NCBI RefSeq assembly: GCF_002222635.1
Contig: NZ_CP022416.1
Location: forward strand, 310,001 to 374,000
Direction of reading: 5' to 3'
Length of the DNA stretch: 64,000 nucleotides
Source: Pseudosulfitobacter pseudonitzschiae
Lineage (GTDB): Bacteria > Pseudomonadota > Alphaproteobacteria > Rhodobacterales > Rhodobacteraceae
The translations under genes were made by a program, and so were the position numbers. The notes under the pieces are model-generated. The model was not told the origin of the DNA. It did not search any database and worked only from the letters and a program-made list of their open reading frames with translations. Positions within the stretch are counted from its first letter, which is position 1. The number at the start of each line of letters is the position of its first letter. Positions 1 to 7,532 of the stretch are shown here, piece by piece.

Positions 1-70
1 CCTTTACAGACGTTACGAATCGCCCTAGTCACACGAGCGTGCTTGCTCCCGTTCGGAATTCTTTTCTGAG

Positions 71-1237
71 ATGCCTATTTCTCACACTTTATTTGAGAGG
101 CTAAAAGTTTTGTTCGATCTGCTAGCATTCACATTTACATTTGCAATTAGTGCTTTGCTTTGCGCAATTGCCATTCTGCGGCCTTCCCTGTTGATGCGCC
201 AGGACCATATGATCAGCGACCTGACTGCACGACAGGCGCAACACACGCGACCGACACCCAGAGTTGGAGGTGTGGCTATAGTTGTCGCGGTTTTTACAGG
301 CGGGCTGTTATTTGCCGATCGCTTCGAACTGGACCTGGTCCTCGCGTTGCTGTCGGGCGCGGTTGTGTTCCTGGTCGGGTTACGTGAAGATATCATGCGC
401 AATGTGAGCCCCCGCATGCGGTTATTGGCGGCGTTTATCTCGGCATCACTGGCTATACTGCTAAGCGGCGCACAGCTGCCAGGACTGGGAATCGAGGCGG
501 TGGATGTCGTTTTCCAATGGGCCATTGTGGCAATTGCGATAACGCTCTTGTGGTCGGCTGGAACCTGTCATGCACTTAATCTGATTGATGGCCTCAACGG
601 CCTGGCATCGCTCTACTGCGTCTGTGCAGCAGGCGCTATTTGCATTATTGCAGGATATACAGAAGACACCGACATCCAGATCGTTTCGGGCTTACTGATC
701 GCCGCGGTGCTCGGTTTTTTTGTATTCAACTGGCCACTCGGGCGTATATTTATGGGCGATGCAGGCGCCTACGGCATTGGGCATATCCTGGCCTGGCTTG
801 GTCTTATTCTGATTGCGCGCAACCCCGAAATTTCAGGCTTTGCTATACTTCTGGTACTATTCTGGCCGGTCTGTGAGACGCTTTTCTCAATGATCCGGCG
901 CCGTTTGAACAAATGCGCCACCGATCAACCGGATAGGCTGCATTTTCACCATCTTGTTGTGCGCGCGCTCCCGCTTATTTTCAATCGTGGAAAACGCCGG
1001 ATCTATGACAATTCATTGGCGACAATCGTTATTCTGCCCTTTCTGGTCTCACCTATCCTCATCGGGTTGCTGTTCTGGGACCATGCCGTCCAAGCCGCCA
1101 TTGGTCTGGTTTTCTTCATTGCATTATTTATAGTTACCTATGTTATCTCGATGAATTATTTTGTCAGCCTCCGGTTTCGCAAAGGCAACTCCGCGACCTC
1201 CCAGTCGCATGGTCGCAGAGGATGGGACGCGGCCTGA
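71..1237 (+). CDS. Undecaprenyl-phosphate glycosyl-1-phosphate transferase, WecA/WbpL type (GT family 4)
   Basis: A 388-residue polytopic inner-membrane protein of the MraY/WecA superfamily, which transfers a HexNAc-1-phosphate (or diNAcBac-type phosphate) from a UDP-sugar to undecaprenyl phosphate and so starts glycan repeat synthesis. Visible family marks are RPTPRVGG near residue 62, LREDI near residue 104 (position of the Mg-binding DD pair, here E-D), NLIDGLNGLA near residue 170, FMGDAGA near residue 227 and HFHHLVVR near residue 290. About ten or eleven hydrophobic segments are present. It stands upstream of the nonulosonate operon and is the only initiating transferase in the locus, so it probably primes that glycan. 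The sugar specificity cannot be read from sequence. Confidence 0.9.
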   Translation: MPISHTLFERLKVLFDLLAFTFTFAISALLCAIAILRPSLLMRQDHMISDLTARQAQHTRPTPRVGGVAIVVAVFTGGLLFADRFELDLVLALLSGAVVFLVGLREDIMRNVSPRMRLLAAFISASLAILLSGAQLPGLGIEAVDVVFQWAIVAIAITLLWSAGTCHALNLIDGLNGLASLYCVCAAGAICIIAGYTEDTDIQIVSGLLIAAVLGFFVFNWPLGRIFMGDAGAYGIGHILAWLGLILIARNPEISGFAILLVLFWPVCETLFSMIRRRLNKCATDQPDRLHFHHLVVRALPLIFNRGKRRIYDNSLATIVILPFLVSPILIGLLFWDHAVQAAIGLVFFIALFIVTYVISMNYFVSLRFRKGNSATSQSHGRRGWDAA

Positions 1238-1544
1238 TCCGGGCCGGTATGCACATAGAAAATCTGCGCGCCGTCCCGACGCCTGATTTTGATGCGCGCC
1301 CCGTGAGTGACTTTCCGCAGGCCTACAGCGTCCCGCCTTTAACCTGAAACATCATGTATCGCCAATGACCCGAGAGCACGAAGTGCGGCAGGGTATTGGT
1401 GATGCAAGTTTAAGGCGAGGCGCTTTAAACGATCACCTCAATTCGCTGGCGCTTGCGAGGTTGGCCTCAAATGCCGGCCGGTGCCTTTCCGAGCCGGAAA
1501 CCGCCATCGACTTCGGTGGGACGGGAATAAACATGCCTAATGTA
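1238..1544. other. Convergent intergenic gap, no gene recognised
   Basis: This 307-base stretch lies between the convergent ends of the WecA-like gene and the NusG-like gene. I see no conserved protein, no T-rich intrinsic terminator and no repeat. A short open frame runs from 1222 to 1347 but lacks a usable ribosome-binding site and was rejected. Confidence 0.5.
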
Positions 1545-2060
1545 TCAATACAGTTTTTCGACCTGATCGCGGGGCAGGGACGTTTTGACTTTGCGCCCCA
1601 TCAGATCAATAAGAATACCGATGCGTTCAGGTCCGGCCAGGGTATCGATCGTCGTGACCAGATCGGCAAAAGGGCCGGCAAGTACGCGGATGCGATCGCC
1701 AATGTCCAGGTCAATCGAGGGCGCAAGCAGATCGCTTTTGTCACAACGCTGTTTGAGACCCGCAATAAGTGCGCTCGGCAGCGGTTGCGGGCGGCGCGGA
1801 TCGCTCAGGATAAGCCGTGCGACACCGCGCGTGCTATTGATCGCACTCCAGCCAGGCACCGCCGGGTCAAAATTGACAAAAATATAGCCCGGGAAGAGCG
1901 GCTTACGCGATTGTCGCTGAACACCGGCTCTTTTTGCGACAGCAAGCATCTCCGGATTGAAGACCTCAATCCCCTGTCGCTGCAAATGAGCCCGCGCCCG
2001 CTCGAGACCCTGGGGGCGCAGCTGGGCCACAAACCAGAAACTATCGGAAATCTTGACCAT
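1545..2060 (-). CDS. NusG/RfaH-family transcription antitermination protein
   Basis: A 171-residue NusG paralogue that binds RNA polymerase and is expected to suppress pausing and termination on long surface-polysaccharide operons. The NGN domain begins at FWFVAQLRPQG and contains the typical RKPLFPGYIFV stretch near residue 57. A KOW-like region follows, with GDRIRVLAGPFADL near residue 125. The start at 2060 was chosen over an upstream in-frame ATG at 2192 because the homology begins there and GGAG lies just upstream. The gene is transcribed away from the pse operon across a 530-base divergent region. Specialised NusG paralogues beside glycan operons are a known arrangement (RfaH, UpxY). 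The target operon here is inferred from position only. Confidence 0.88.
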   Translation of the reverse strand: MVKISDSFWFVAQLRPQGLERARAHLQRQGIEVFNPEMLAVAKRAGVQRQSRKPLFPGYIFVNFDPAVPGWSAINSTRGVARLILSDPRRPQPLPSALIAGLKQRCDKSDLLAPSIDLDIGDRIRVLAGPFADLVTTIDTLAGPERIGILIDLMGRKVKTSLPRDQVEKLY

Positions 2061-2590
2061 ATCTGCTCCATTCTGAAACCCGGATGGAATTTGGTTGTTC
2101 TGTCGCGGGAATTTACCGCCGATACTAAAGAAACCGGTTTTTCTGCACCTGCATAGTCGATAGGGTTCGGCTTGTGAATGTATCGGATTCATTCAGTGAG
2201 ATTCTCGCAGGGAGCAGCGCACCCTGCGGTGCGGTAGCTATTGTAAAACTGGGCATAGATGTCGCTTCCGACAGATCGAACATATTGTTCGCGGTGTCCT
2301 CTTTTGTACGCGCCACAAGGGTCAGCTGATATGGATGCAAGGGGTCGCATTCTGGGACGCCAGCCAGCACCTGGCTTTTGGGGCCTGCGAGTTTGTGTTA
2401 TCGGGCGTTTGGACCGATGAAAAACGTTGTTGAGTACTTGCGTCTAAAACAGCTACTAATGAATTCTGGTATAGGCTTCGAGCCGCAATATCATCAAATA
2501 CCTATAGAGCTCTGACACCTGTTGCCATAATTTTTTATCGTGTGTAGGTCGCAGAAAAATTTAAATCACTTATCGTTGGAGACGAACAAA
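2061..2590. promoter_or_regulatory. Divergent control region between nusG-like and pseB, with hairpin and ops-like motif
   Basis: This region of 530 bases separates two divergent starts and holds no convincing gene. On the plus strand an inverted repeat GCAGGG/CCCTGC (2207-2212 and 2222-2227) is followed at once by TGCGGTAGC (2230-2238), which matches eight of the first nine bases of the E. coli ops element. Further on, an extended -10-like TGGTATAGG sits at 2467-2475, and the segment 2440-2590 is AT-rich compared with its surroundings. Promoter and ops assignments are tentative. Confidence 0.3.
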
Positions 2591-3595
2591 ATGTCGGTTT
2601 TAGAAGGCGCTACTATTCTCGTGACAGGCGGCACAGGGTCATTCGGGAACACATTTGTTCCAATGACACTCGCGAAATATAATCCTCGTAAAATCATAAT
2701 TCTATCTCGCGATGAGATGAAGCAATGGGACATGGCAAAAGGTTATGAAAACGATCCTCGTGTCCGTTTTTTCATCGGGGATGTGCGGGATCGAGAGCGC
2801 CTCTATCGGGCTCTCGATGGCGTTGATTATGTAGTACATGCCGCCGCGACTAAGATCGTGCCAACGGCTGAATATAATCCCTTTGAGTGCGTAAAGACTA
2901 ATGTGATTGGCGCAATGAACCTAATCGACGCTTGCATCGATAAGGGCGTTAAGCGTGTTGTTGCACTTTCTACTGATAAAGCCTCAAGCCCGGTCAACCT
3001 TTATGGGGCGACGAAGCTGACGTCGGACAAGCTGTTCGTCTCGGGTAACGCCTATTCGGGCGAGCATGGGACGCAGTTTGCTGTTGTACGCTATGGCAAT
3101 GTGATGGGCTCACGCGGATCTGTCATACCTTTTTTCAACTCTATCCGCGAACGTGGAGAACTACCGATCACTGACGATCGGATGACGCGCTTCATGATTA
3201 CTTTAGAGCAGGGGGTTGAGCTTGTATGGAAAGCATTTGATGACATGATCGGCGGCGAAATTTACGTCAAGAAGATCCCCTCGATGACCATCGGTGATAT
3301 TGGTCGTGCCGTTGCACCTGAGTGTCGGCAAAAGGTGGTGGGTGTCCGCCCTGGAGAGAAAATCCACGAGCAGATGATCGGTGCCGAGGACTCTCCCTAT
3401 ACATTTGAATACCCGGAGCATTACAAAATCCTGCCGCAGATCAACGATTGGGCATCGTCGGTTGAAAGGATTAAGGACGGCAAAAAAGTGCCCGACGGGT
3501 TCGTTTATTCTAGCGATAACAATACGGAATGGATGTCGACTGAAGCACTTACCGCATGGATAAGGGAAAACACCAACAAGATAGGGAAAATATAA
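2591..3595 (+). CDS. pseB: UDP-N-acetylglucosamine 4,6-dehydratase (inverting), PseB
   Basis: A 334-residue extended short-chain dehydrogenase that catalyses the first step of pseudaminic acid synthesis: C6 dehydration and C5 inversion of UDP-GlcNAc to a 4-keto-6-deoxy-L-arabino sugar. The NADP-binding TGGTGSFG lies at residues 12-19. The FlaA1-type catalytic set is visible as STDK (D129, K130) with Y138 and K142 in NLYGATK. Start 2591 is chosen because GGAG precedes it and homology begins there; an in-frame ATG at 2540 only adds an unrelated leader. It is the first gene of the operon and its TAA overlaps the pseC ATG by one base. Confidence 0.95.
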   Translation: MSVLEGATILVTGGTGSFGNTFVPMTLAKYNPRKIIILSRDEMKQWDMAKGYENDPRVRFFIGDVRDRERLYRALDGVDYVVHAAATKIVPTAEYNPFECVKTNVIGAMNLIDACIDKGVKRVVALSTDKASSPVNLYGATKLTSDKLFVSGNAYSGEHGTQFAVVRYGNVMGSRGSVIPFFNSIRERGELPITDDRMTRFMITLEQGVELVWKAFDDMIGGEIYVKKIPSMTIGDIGRAVAPECRQKVVGVRPGEKIHEQMIGAEDSPYTFEYPEHYKILPQINDWASSVERIKDGKKVPDGFVYSSDNNTEWMSTEALTAWIRENTNKIGKI

Positions 3596-4755
3596 TGATA
3601 CCCTATGGAAAACAGGATATCAGCGACGACGACATGGAGGCCGTGGCCCGAGTCTTGAGGTCTGACTTTCTCACCCAAGGTCCCATTGTACCCCAATTTG
3701 AGGCGGCGCTGGCAGAAATTTGTGGTGCGGCCTATGGGGTAGCTGTTAATTCAGCCACATCAGCTCTACATATCGCCGTCGCCTCGCTCGGCTTAGGTGA
3801 AGGCGATCTCATGTGGACCTCGCCGATCACGTTCGTCGCTTCGGCGAACTGCGGTCGCTATTGTGGTGCCGACGTCGATTTTGTCGATATTGATCCCGAA
3901 ACGTTTAACATGTGCCCGCAGGCCCTCGCCGCAAAACTAGAGCGGGCCATCGCATCAGGACGTCTCCCCAAGGTGATCGTGCCGGTTCACATGGGCGGCC
4001 AGTCCGCCGCGATGCGCGAGATCGCCGACCTGTGCCGACCGCACGGCATTCGCATCGTAGAAGACGCGAGCCATGCGGTTGGCGGCAGTTATGAGGACAG
4101 TCCGGTAGGGTCCTGCCAATACTCCGACATAACGATATTCAGTTTTCACCCTGTCAAGATTGTCACCACTGCCGAGGGCGGTATGGCGATGACGAATGAT
4201 GCCGCACTCGCGGGGAAGATGTCGCGCCTGCGCAGCCATGGGATCACTCGCGACGAAGGCGAAATGACCCATGCATCTGATGGACCCTGGTACTATCAGC
4301 AGATCGAGCTTGGCCTGAATTATCGGATGACCGAACTTCAGGCTGCATTGGGCCTGAGCCAGCTCAAACGACTGGCGGCCTTTGTGGACCGACGCAACGC
4401 GCTTGCAGACCGTTATGATCGCCTGCTGACGGATCTGCCCCTGCGCCTGCCGGGTCGTCAGGCCGCCACCCGGTCGGCCTTCCACCTCTACATCATCCGT
4501 CTGGACGACCCCGACCAGCACAGCACAGTGTTCGAGAATTTGCGCGCGCGCGGGATCGGGGTAAACCTGCATTATATCCCCGTCCATCTTCAGCCCTATT
4601 ATCGTCAGTTTGGTTTCGGCCCTGGCGACTTTCCCGCGGCCGAGGACTATTATGCCCGGGCAATCAGCATCCCCCTCTATGCGGGATTGACGGACGCGGA
4701 CCAGGACGTGGTGGTGGCTGCGTTAACGGATATTTTGACGTCAGAGCCAACATGA
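3595..4755 (+). CDS. pseC: UDP-4-amino-4,6-dideoxy-N-acetyl-altrosamine transaminase, PseC
   Basis: A 386-residue DegT/DnrJ/EryC1 PLP-dependent sugar aminotransferase. It converts the PseB 4-keto product to the 4-amino sugar using glutamate. The PLP-binding lysine is K188 in FHPVKIVTTAEGG; the AVNSATSALH phosphate-binding region lies near residue 44 and EDASHAVGG near residue 157. Length matches the family. It starts inside the TAATG junction with pseB, showing translational coupling, and overlaps the next gene by ATGA. Confidence 0.95.
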   Translation: MIPYGKQDISDDDMEAVARVLRSDFLTQGPIVPQFEAALAEICGAAYGVAVNSATSALHIAVASLGLGEGDLMWTSPITFVASANCGRYCGADVDFVDIDPETFNMCPQALAAKLERAIASGRLPKVIVPVHMGGQSAAMREIADLCRPHGIRIVEDASHAVGGSYEDSPVGSCQYSDITIFSFHPVKIVTTAEGGMAMTNDAALAGKMSRLRSHGITRDEGEMTHASDGPWYYQQIELGLNYRMTELQAALGLSQLKRLAAFVDRRNALADRYDRLLTDLPLRLPGRQAATRSAFHLYIIRLDDPDQHSTVFENLRARGIGVNLHYIPVHLQPYYRQFGFGPGDFPAAEDYYARAISIPLYAGLTDADQDVVVAALTDILTSEPT

Positions 4756-5606
4756 AAGTCGCGGTCGGCACGGTGCAGTTTGGTGCCGACTACGGTGCCT
4801 TCAATGCTACCGGGCAGGTCGGTGTGGCGGATGTAGCCGCTATTCTCGATCTAGCCACGGCTGCCGGTATCGATCTTCTTGATTGTGCGCGGGCTTATGG
4901 AACGGCAGAGGACGTTCTGGGCGCGAGCAATAGGATCGACCGCTTCCGGGTGGTAACTAAATGTCCATCTCTCTCTGGTGCCGCCGACCCGGTCGCGGCT
5001 TTGCGCGCGGCGTTCCACGCCTCCTGCACAGCGCTGGGGGTGACGCGGGTCGAGGGCTATCTGCTGCACAACATTGCCGACCTCGCTGGCCCCTATGGCC
5101 CGGCACTCTGGCACACCCTTGAGGGATTTCGTGAGCAGGGGCTCGTAGAACGCATCGGCGTTTCGGCCTATAATATCGCCGAAGCAAAGGCGGTCGCGGA
5201 AACCTATCCGATTACCTTGGTGCAGCTTCCCGCGAACGTTTTGATACCCTGGTATAAGACCGATCGTTTGCCTGAAAATATTGAAGTGCATGTACGGTCC
5301 GCGTTCCTGCAGGGTTTCCTTTTATGCACGCCCGAAACCCTCGCCCCTCGTTTTGCACCATGGCGGCAAACGCTGGTCTGCTTTCGCGAACAGGCCGCAG
5401 CGCAGGGCCTAAGTCCCGTCTCTGCCGCTCTTGCTCCGCTTTTACACAGCGATGCAATAGATCGGGTGGTGGTTGGCGTCGACAGCGCGTCGCATCTAGA
5501 GGAAATAATCAGATCGGTTCGAGATGCTGACGGTAAAACACCCGTTTTGGGGCCTTTTCCGAAGGTGACCGACGAGCTTATAGATCCAAGAAAATGGTTT
5601 CAGTGA
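4752..5606 (+). CDS. Aldo/keto reductase family protein in the pse operon
   Basis: A 284-residue TIM-barrel NAD(P)H oxidoreductase. The AKR pattern is present: VGTVQFGADYG at the start, DLLDCARAYGTAE carrying the catalytic D and Y, VVTKCPS carrying K, and GYLLHN carrying H. It overlaps pseC by ATGA, so it is co-translated with the pseudaminate genes. AKR genes of this type recur in surface sugar clusters, but the step is not established. Possible roles are tailoring of the nonulosonate or of another repeat sugar. The substrate is unknown. Confidence 0.85.
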   Translation: MKVAVGTVQFGADYGAFNATGQVGVADVAAILDLATAAGIDLLDCARAYGTAEDVLGASNRIDRFRVVTKCPSLSGAADPVAALRAAFHASCTALGVTRVEGYLLHNIADLAGPYGPALWHTLEGFREQGLVERIGVSAYNIAEAKAVAETYPITLVQLPANVLIPWYKTDRLPENIEVHVRSAFLQGFLLCTPETLAPRFAPWRQTLVCFREQAAAQGLSPVSAALAPLLHSDAIDRVVVGVDSASHLEEIIRSVRDADGKTPVLGPFPKVTDELIDPRKWFQ

Positions 5607-5615
5607 GGATTTGAA

Positions 5616-6191
5616 TTGGAAAACGTAAGTAATGTCGGGCAGCGATATGATGATTGTGGGCGAGTATATTTGCGCAGGCTCACACCGGAAGATGTGACTG
5701 ACATCTATATTGAGTGGTTTCGAGATAGCGTCGTAACCGAATTCCTCAACTCTCGGAACTTAAATCAGGCCGATGTCACGAGCTACATCGTCGAGGGTGC
5801 GGAGAAAAAGATACATTATATGTACGGTATCTTCGATGATGAAACGGATCGTCACATTGGCAACATCAAGGTTGGCCCGATACAGTGGGACAACCTTGTA
5901 TCTGACCTGGTCTGCGTGATCGGAGATAGGAATTACTGGGGGAAAGGCCTCGCCAAGGAAGCAATTCGCTTGGGCAACCGAGTAGCTTTCGATGTTCATG
6001 GTATGCGGAAGGTTTCTGGGGGCATTGCCTCCGGTAACATCGGATCTATCAAAGCCTATACTGGCGCGGACTGGGTCATCGAAGCCACGATGAGTGGGCA
6101 CCATCTAATTGATGGAAAACCGCAAGACCGCATCGTTGTCAGTTGTTTTAACCCGGAGTTTTTTCCCGACGCTCCAGTTAACAGCGAGTAA
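5616..6191 (+). CDS. GNAT-family N-acetyltransferase (RimJ/RimL-like)
   Basis: A 191-residue GNAT protein with a TTG start at 5616, preceded by GAGGAT at a proper distance. The N-terminal VYLRRLTPEDV, the central IGNIKVGPIQW strand and the acetyl-CoA loop NYWGKGLAKEAIR (near residue 108) followed by GIASGNIGSIKAY identify the fold. In pseudaminate clusters the PseH acetyltransferase acylates the 4-amino group. This protein could do that or add a further acyl group, because a second GNAT domain is fused to PseG downstream. Which of the two is PseH cannot be decided from sequence. Confidence 0.85.
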   Translation: MENVSNVGQRYDDCGRVYLRRLTPEDVTDIYIEWFRDSVVTEFLNSRNLNQADVTSYIVEGAEKKIHYMYGIFDDETDRHIGNIKVGPIQWDNLVSDLVCVIGDRNYWGKGLAKEAIRLGNRVAFDVHGMRKVSGGIASGNIGSIKAYTGADWVIEATMSGHHLIDGKPQDRIVVSCFNPEFFPDAPVNSE

Positions 6192-6197
6192 AGCTAA

Positions 6198-7532
6198 TTG
6201 ACGCGCATTACCTTCATTGAGAACCGGGGCAAGACCGCCTTTTGGATCCGTGTTGCCAAAGCACTGGCCGCGAACGGGCATGAGATCGGCTGGATTGTCC
6301 AAAATCCAGCCTATGCTCCGCCCAAGAAATCGGGGGGACAGGCAGTGCTACCTTTCCCACGCGGATCTGACCTGCGGCCTTTGGAAGGGCCGGTGCCGGA
6401 GGCGCTCTCGGGTGATCGGGGCCGCGCCTTTTTCCGGACCGGCACGGATCATTACGCCCACTACACCGCTGAAATTGCACGTGCCTTCGATATGCTGCGT
6501 CCCGAGGTGGTGATTGGCGAGCCGACGCTCTTTCATGAGATGATCGCTATCGCCGAAGCCCGCAAGCGCATGGTGCCCTATCTGCATCCGACGATGACAC
6601 GCTATCCCGGCGGACGCTTCGCCGTACTCGACGGGGACACCCAAAACCCGGTTATCGGCAGTGGCGACAAATGGGAGAACGCCGACCTTACGGCTGTGGC
6701 AGACGCCATAGCGACAGGACGAAGTTTGCCTAGCTACATGGCTAAACCCGTTGGCGTGCAGGCGCGGCGGCGGCAGATGCAACGGTTTGTGGCACATGCC
6801 AGAACCCTAAAAGGTCGATTAGCCGGTGAGCACTACAATACCCCTGCGCTGACCACTAAGCTTGCCCTCGAAAAAACCCTGCAATCGCAGCTCGTGCGCT
6901 GGAGGCGGATGCAACGGTTACCGGACCGCGGTCAGGGCCCCATAATTCTCTATCCATTGCAAATGCAGCCCGAGGCGAACATCGATGTATGGGGCAGACC
7001 ATGGAGCGATCAGACAGTCTTTGTAACGCGCCTTCTAGCGACGCTGCCGCCCGGTGGACAGGTTGCGGTCAAGGCTAATCCAAAATCAAAATATGAGGTA
7101 TCAGAGAGTCTGATGGACCTAGCGGCGGAACAGAACCGTGTCGTGCTGATGCCTCTTGACCAGAAAATGGATGCGGCCCAGGCGGCGACTACGGGATGTG
7201 TGACCGTGTCGGGGACAGTCGGGCTTGAGGCCGTGTTTGGGCGAGGTCGGACTCTTTCGCTGCGTCATCCTGTTCTGGAACACCATTTCCCCAGTTTTCA
7301 CGCGCCAACGCCTGAAGATGCGGTGGAACGCTTGTTAATTGACCCCAGCGCCGGACGTGGCGACGTTGGAACCGGCATTGCATTGCTGACCCAGCTCATC
7401 GCCGACAGCTTTGCGGGAACCGTCAGCGAACCCCTCTACGATCCGGACTGCTTACGGTCCGACAATATCACACGTGTCGTGCACGGTATCGAAACCGCAA
7501 TCGCCGCAACAGCTTCGAGGCAGTCACCATGA
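6198..7532 (+). CDS. Capsule-synthesis-like glycosyltransferase, candidate nonulosonate transferase
   Basis: A 444-residue protein with a TTG start six bases after the preceding stop. The C-terminal half has the look of the Capsule_synth family (KpsC/KpsS-like): PIILYPLQMQPE near residue 250, then VTVSGTVGLEAVFGRGRTLSLRHP near residues 335-358, resembling the nucleotide-sugar-binding end of GT-B enzymes. No signal peptide or membrane span is seen. KpsC/KpsS transfer CMP-Kdo, and this gene lies inside a nonulosonate operon without another obvious CMP-sugar transferase, so a role as the Pse-type transferase is plausible. That role is inference. Confidence 0.6.
   Translation: MTRITFIENRGKTAFWIRVAKALAANGHEIGWIVQNPAYAPPKKSGGQAVLPFPRGSDLRPLEGPVPEALSGDRGRAFFRTGTDHYAHYTAEIARAFDMLRPEVVIGEPTLFHEMIAIAEARKRMVPYLHPTMTRYPGGRFAVLDGDTQNPVIGSGDKWENADLTAVADAIATGRSLPSYMAKPVGVQARRRQMQRFVAHARTLKGRLAGEHYNTPALTTKLALEKTLQSQLVRWRRMQRLPDRGQGPIILYPLQMQPEANIDVWGRPWSDQTVFVTRLLATLPPGGQVAVKANPKSKYEVSESLMDLAAEQNRVVLMPLDQKMDAAQAATTGCVTVSGTVGLEAVFGRGRTLSLRHPVLEHHFPSFHAPTPEDAVERLLIDPSAGRGDVGTGIALLTQLIADSFAGTVSEPLYDPDCLRSDNITRVVHGIETAIAATASRQSP

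Noticed and set aside
1222-1347. 41-codon plus-strand frame at the end of the WecA-like gene
   Set aside because: The possible SD touches the ATG with no spacing, and the product has no recognisable feature.
1365-2156. 263-codon open frame on the plus strand
   Set aside because: It is antisense to the NusG-like gene, with no family resemblance and an Arg-rich shadow composition.
2125-2370. 81-codon minus-strand frame upstream of the NusG-like gene
   Set aside because: It overlaps the leader and start of the NusG-like gene in another frame, with no good SD and no motif.
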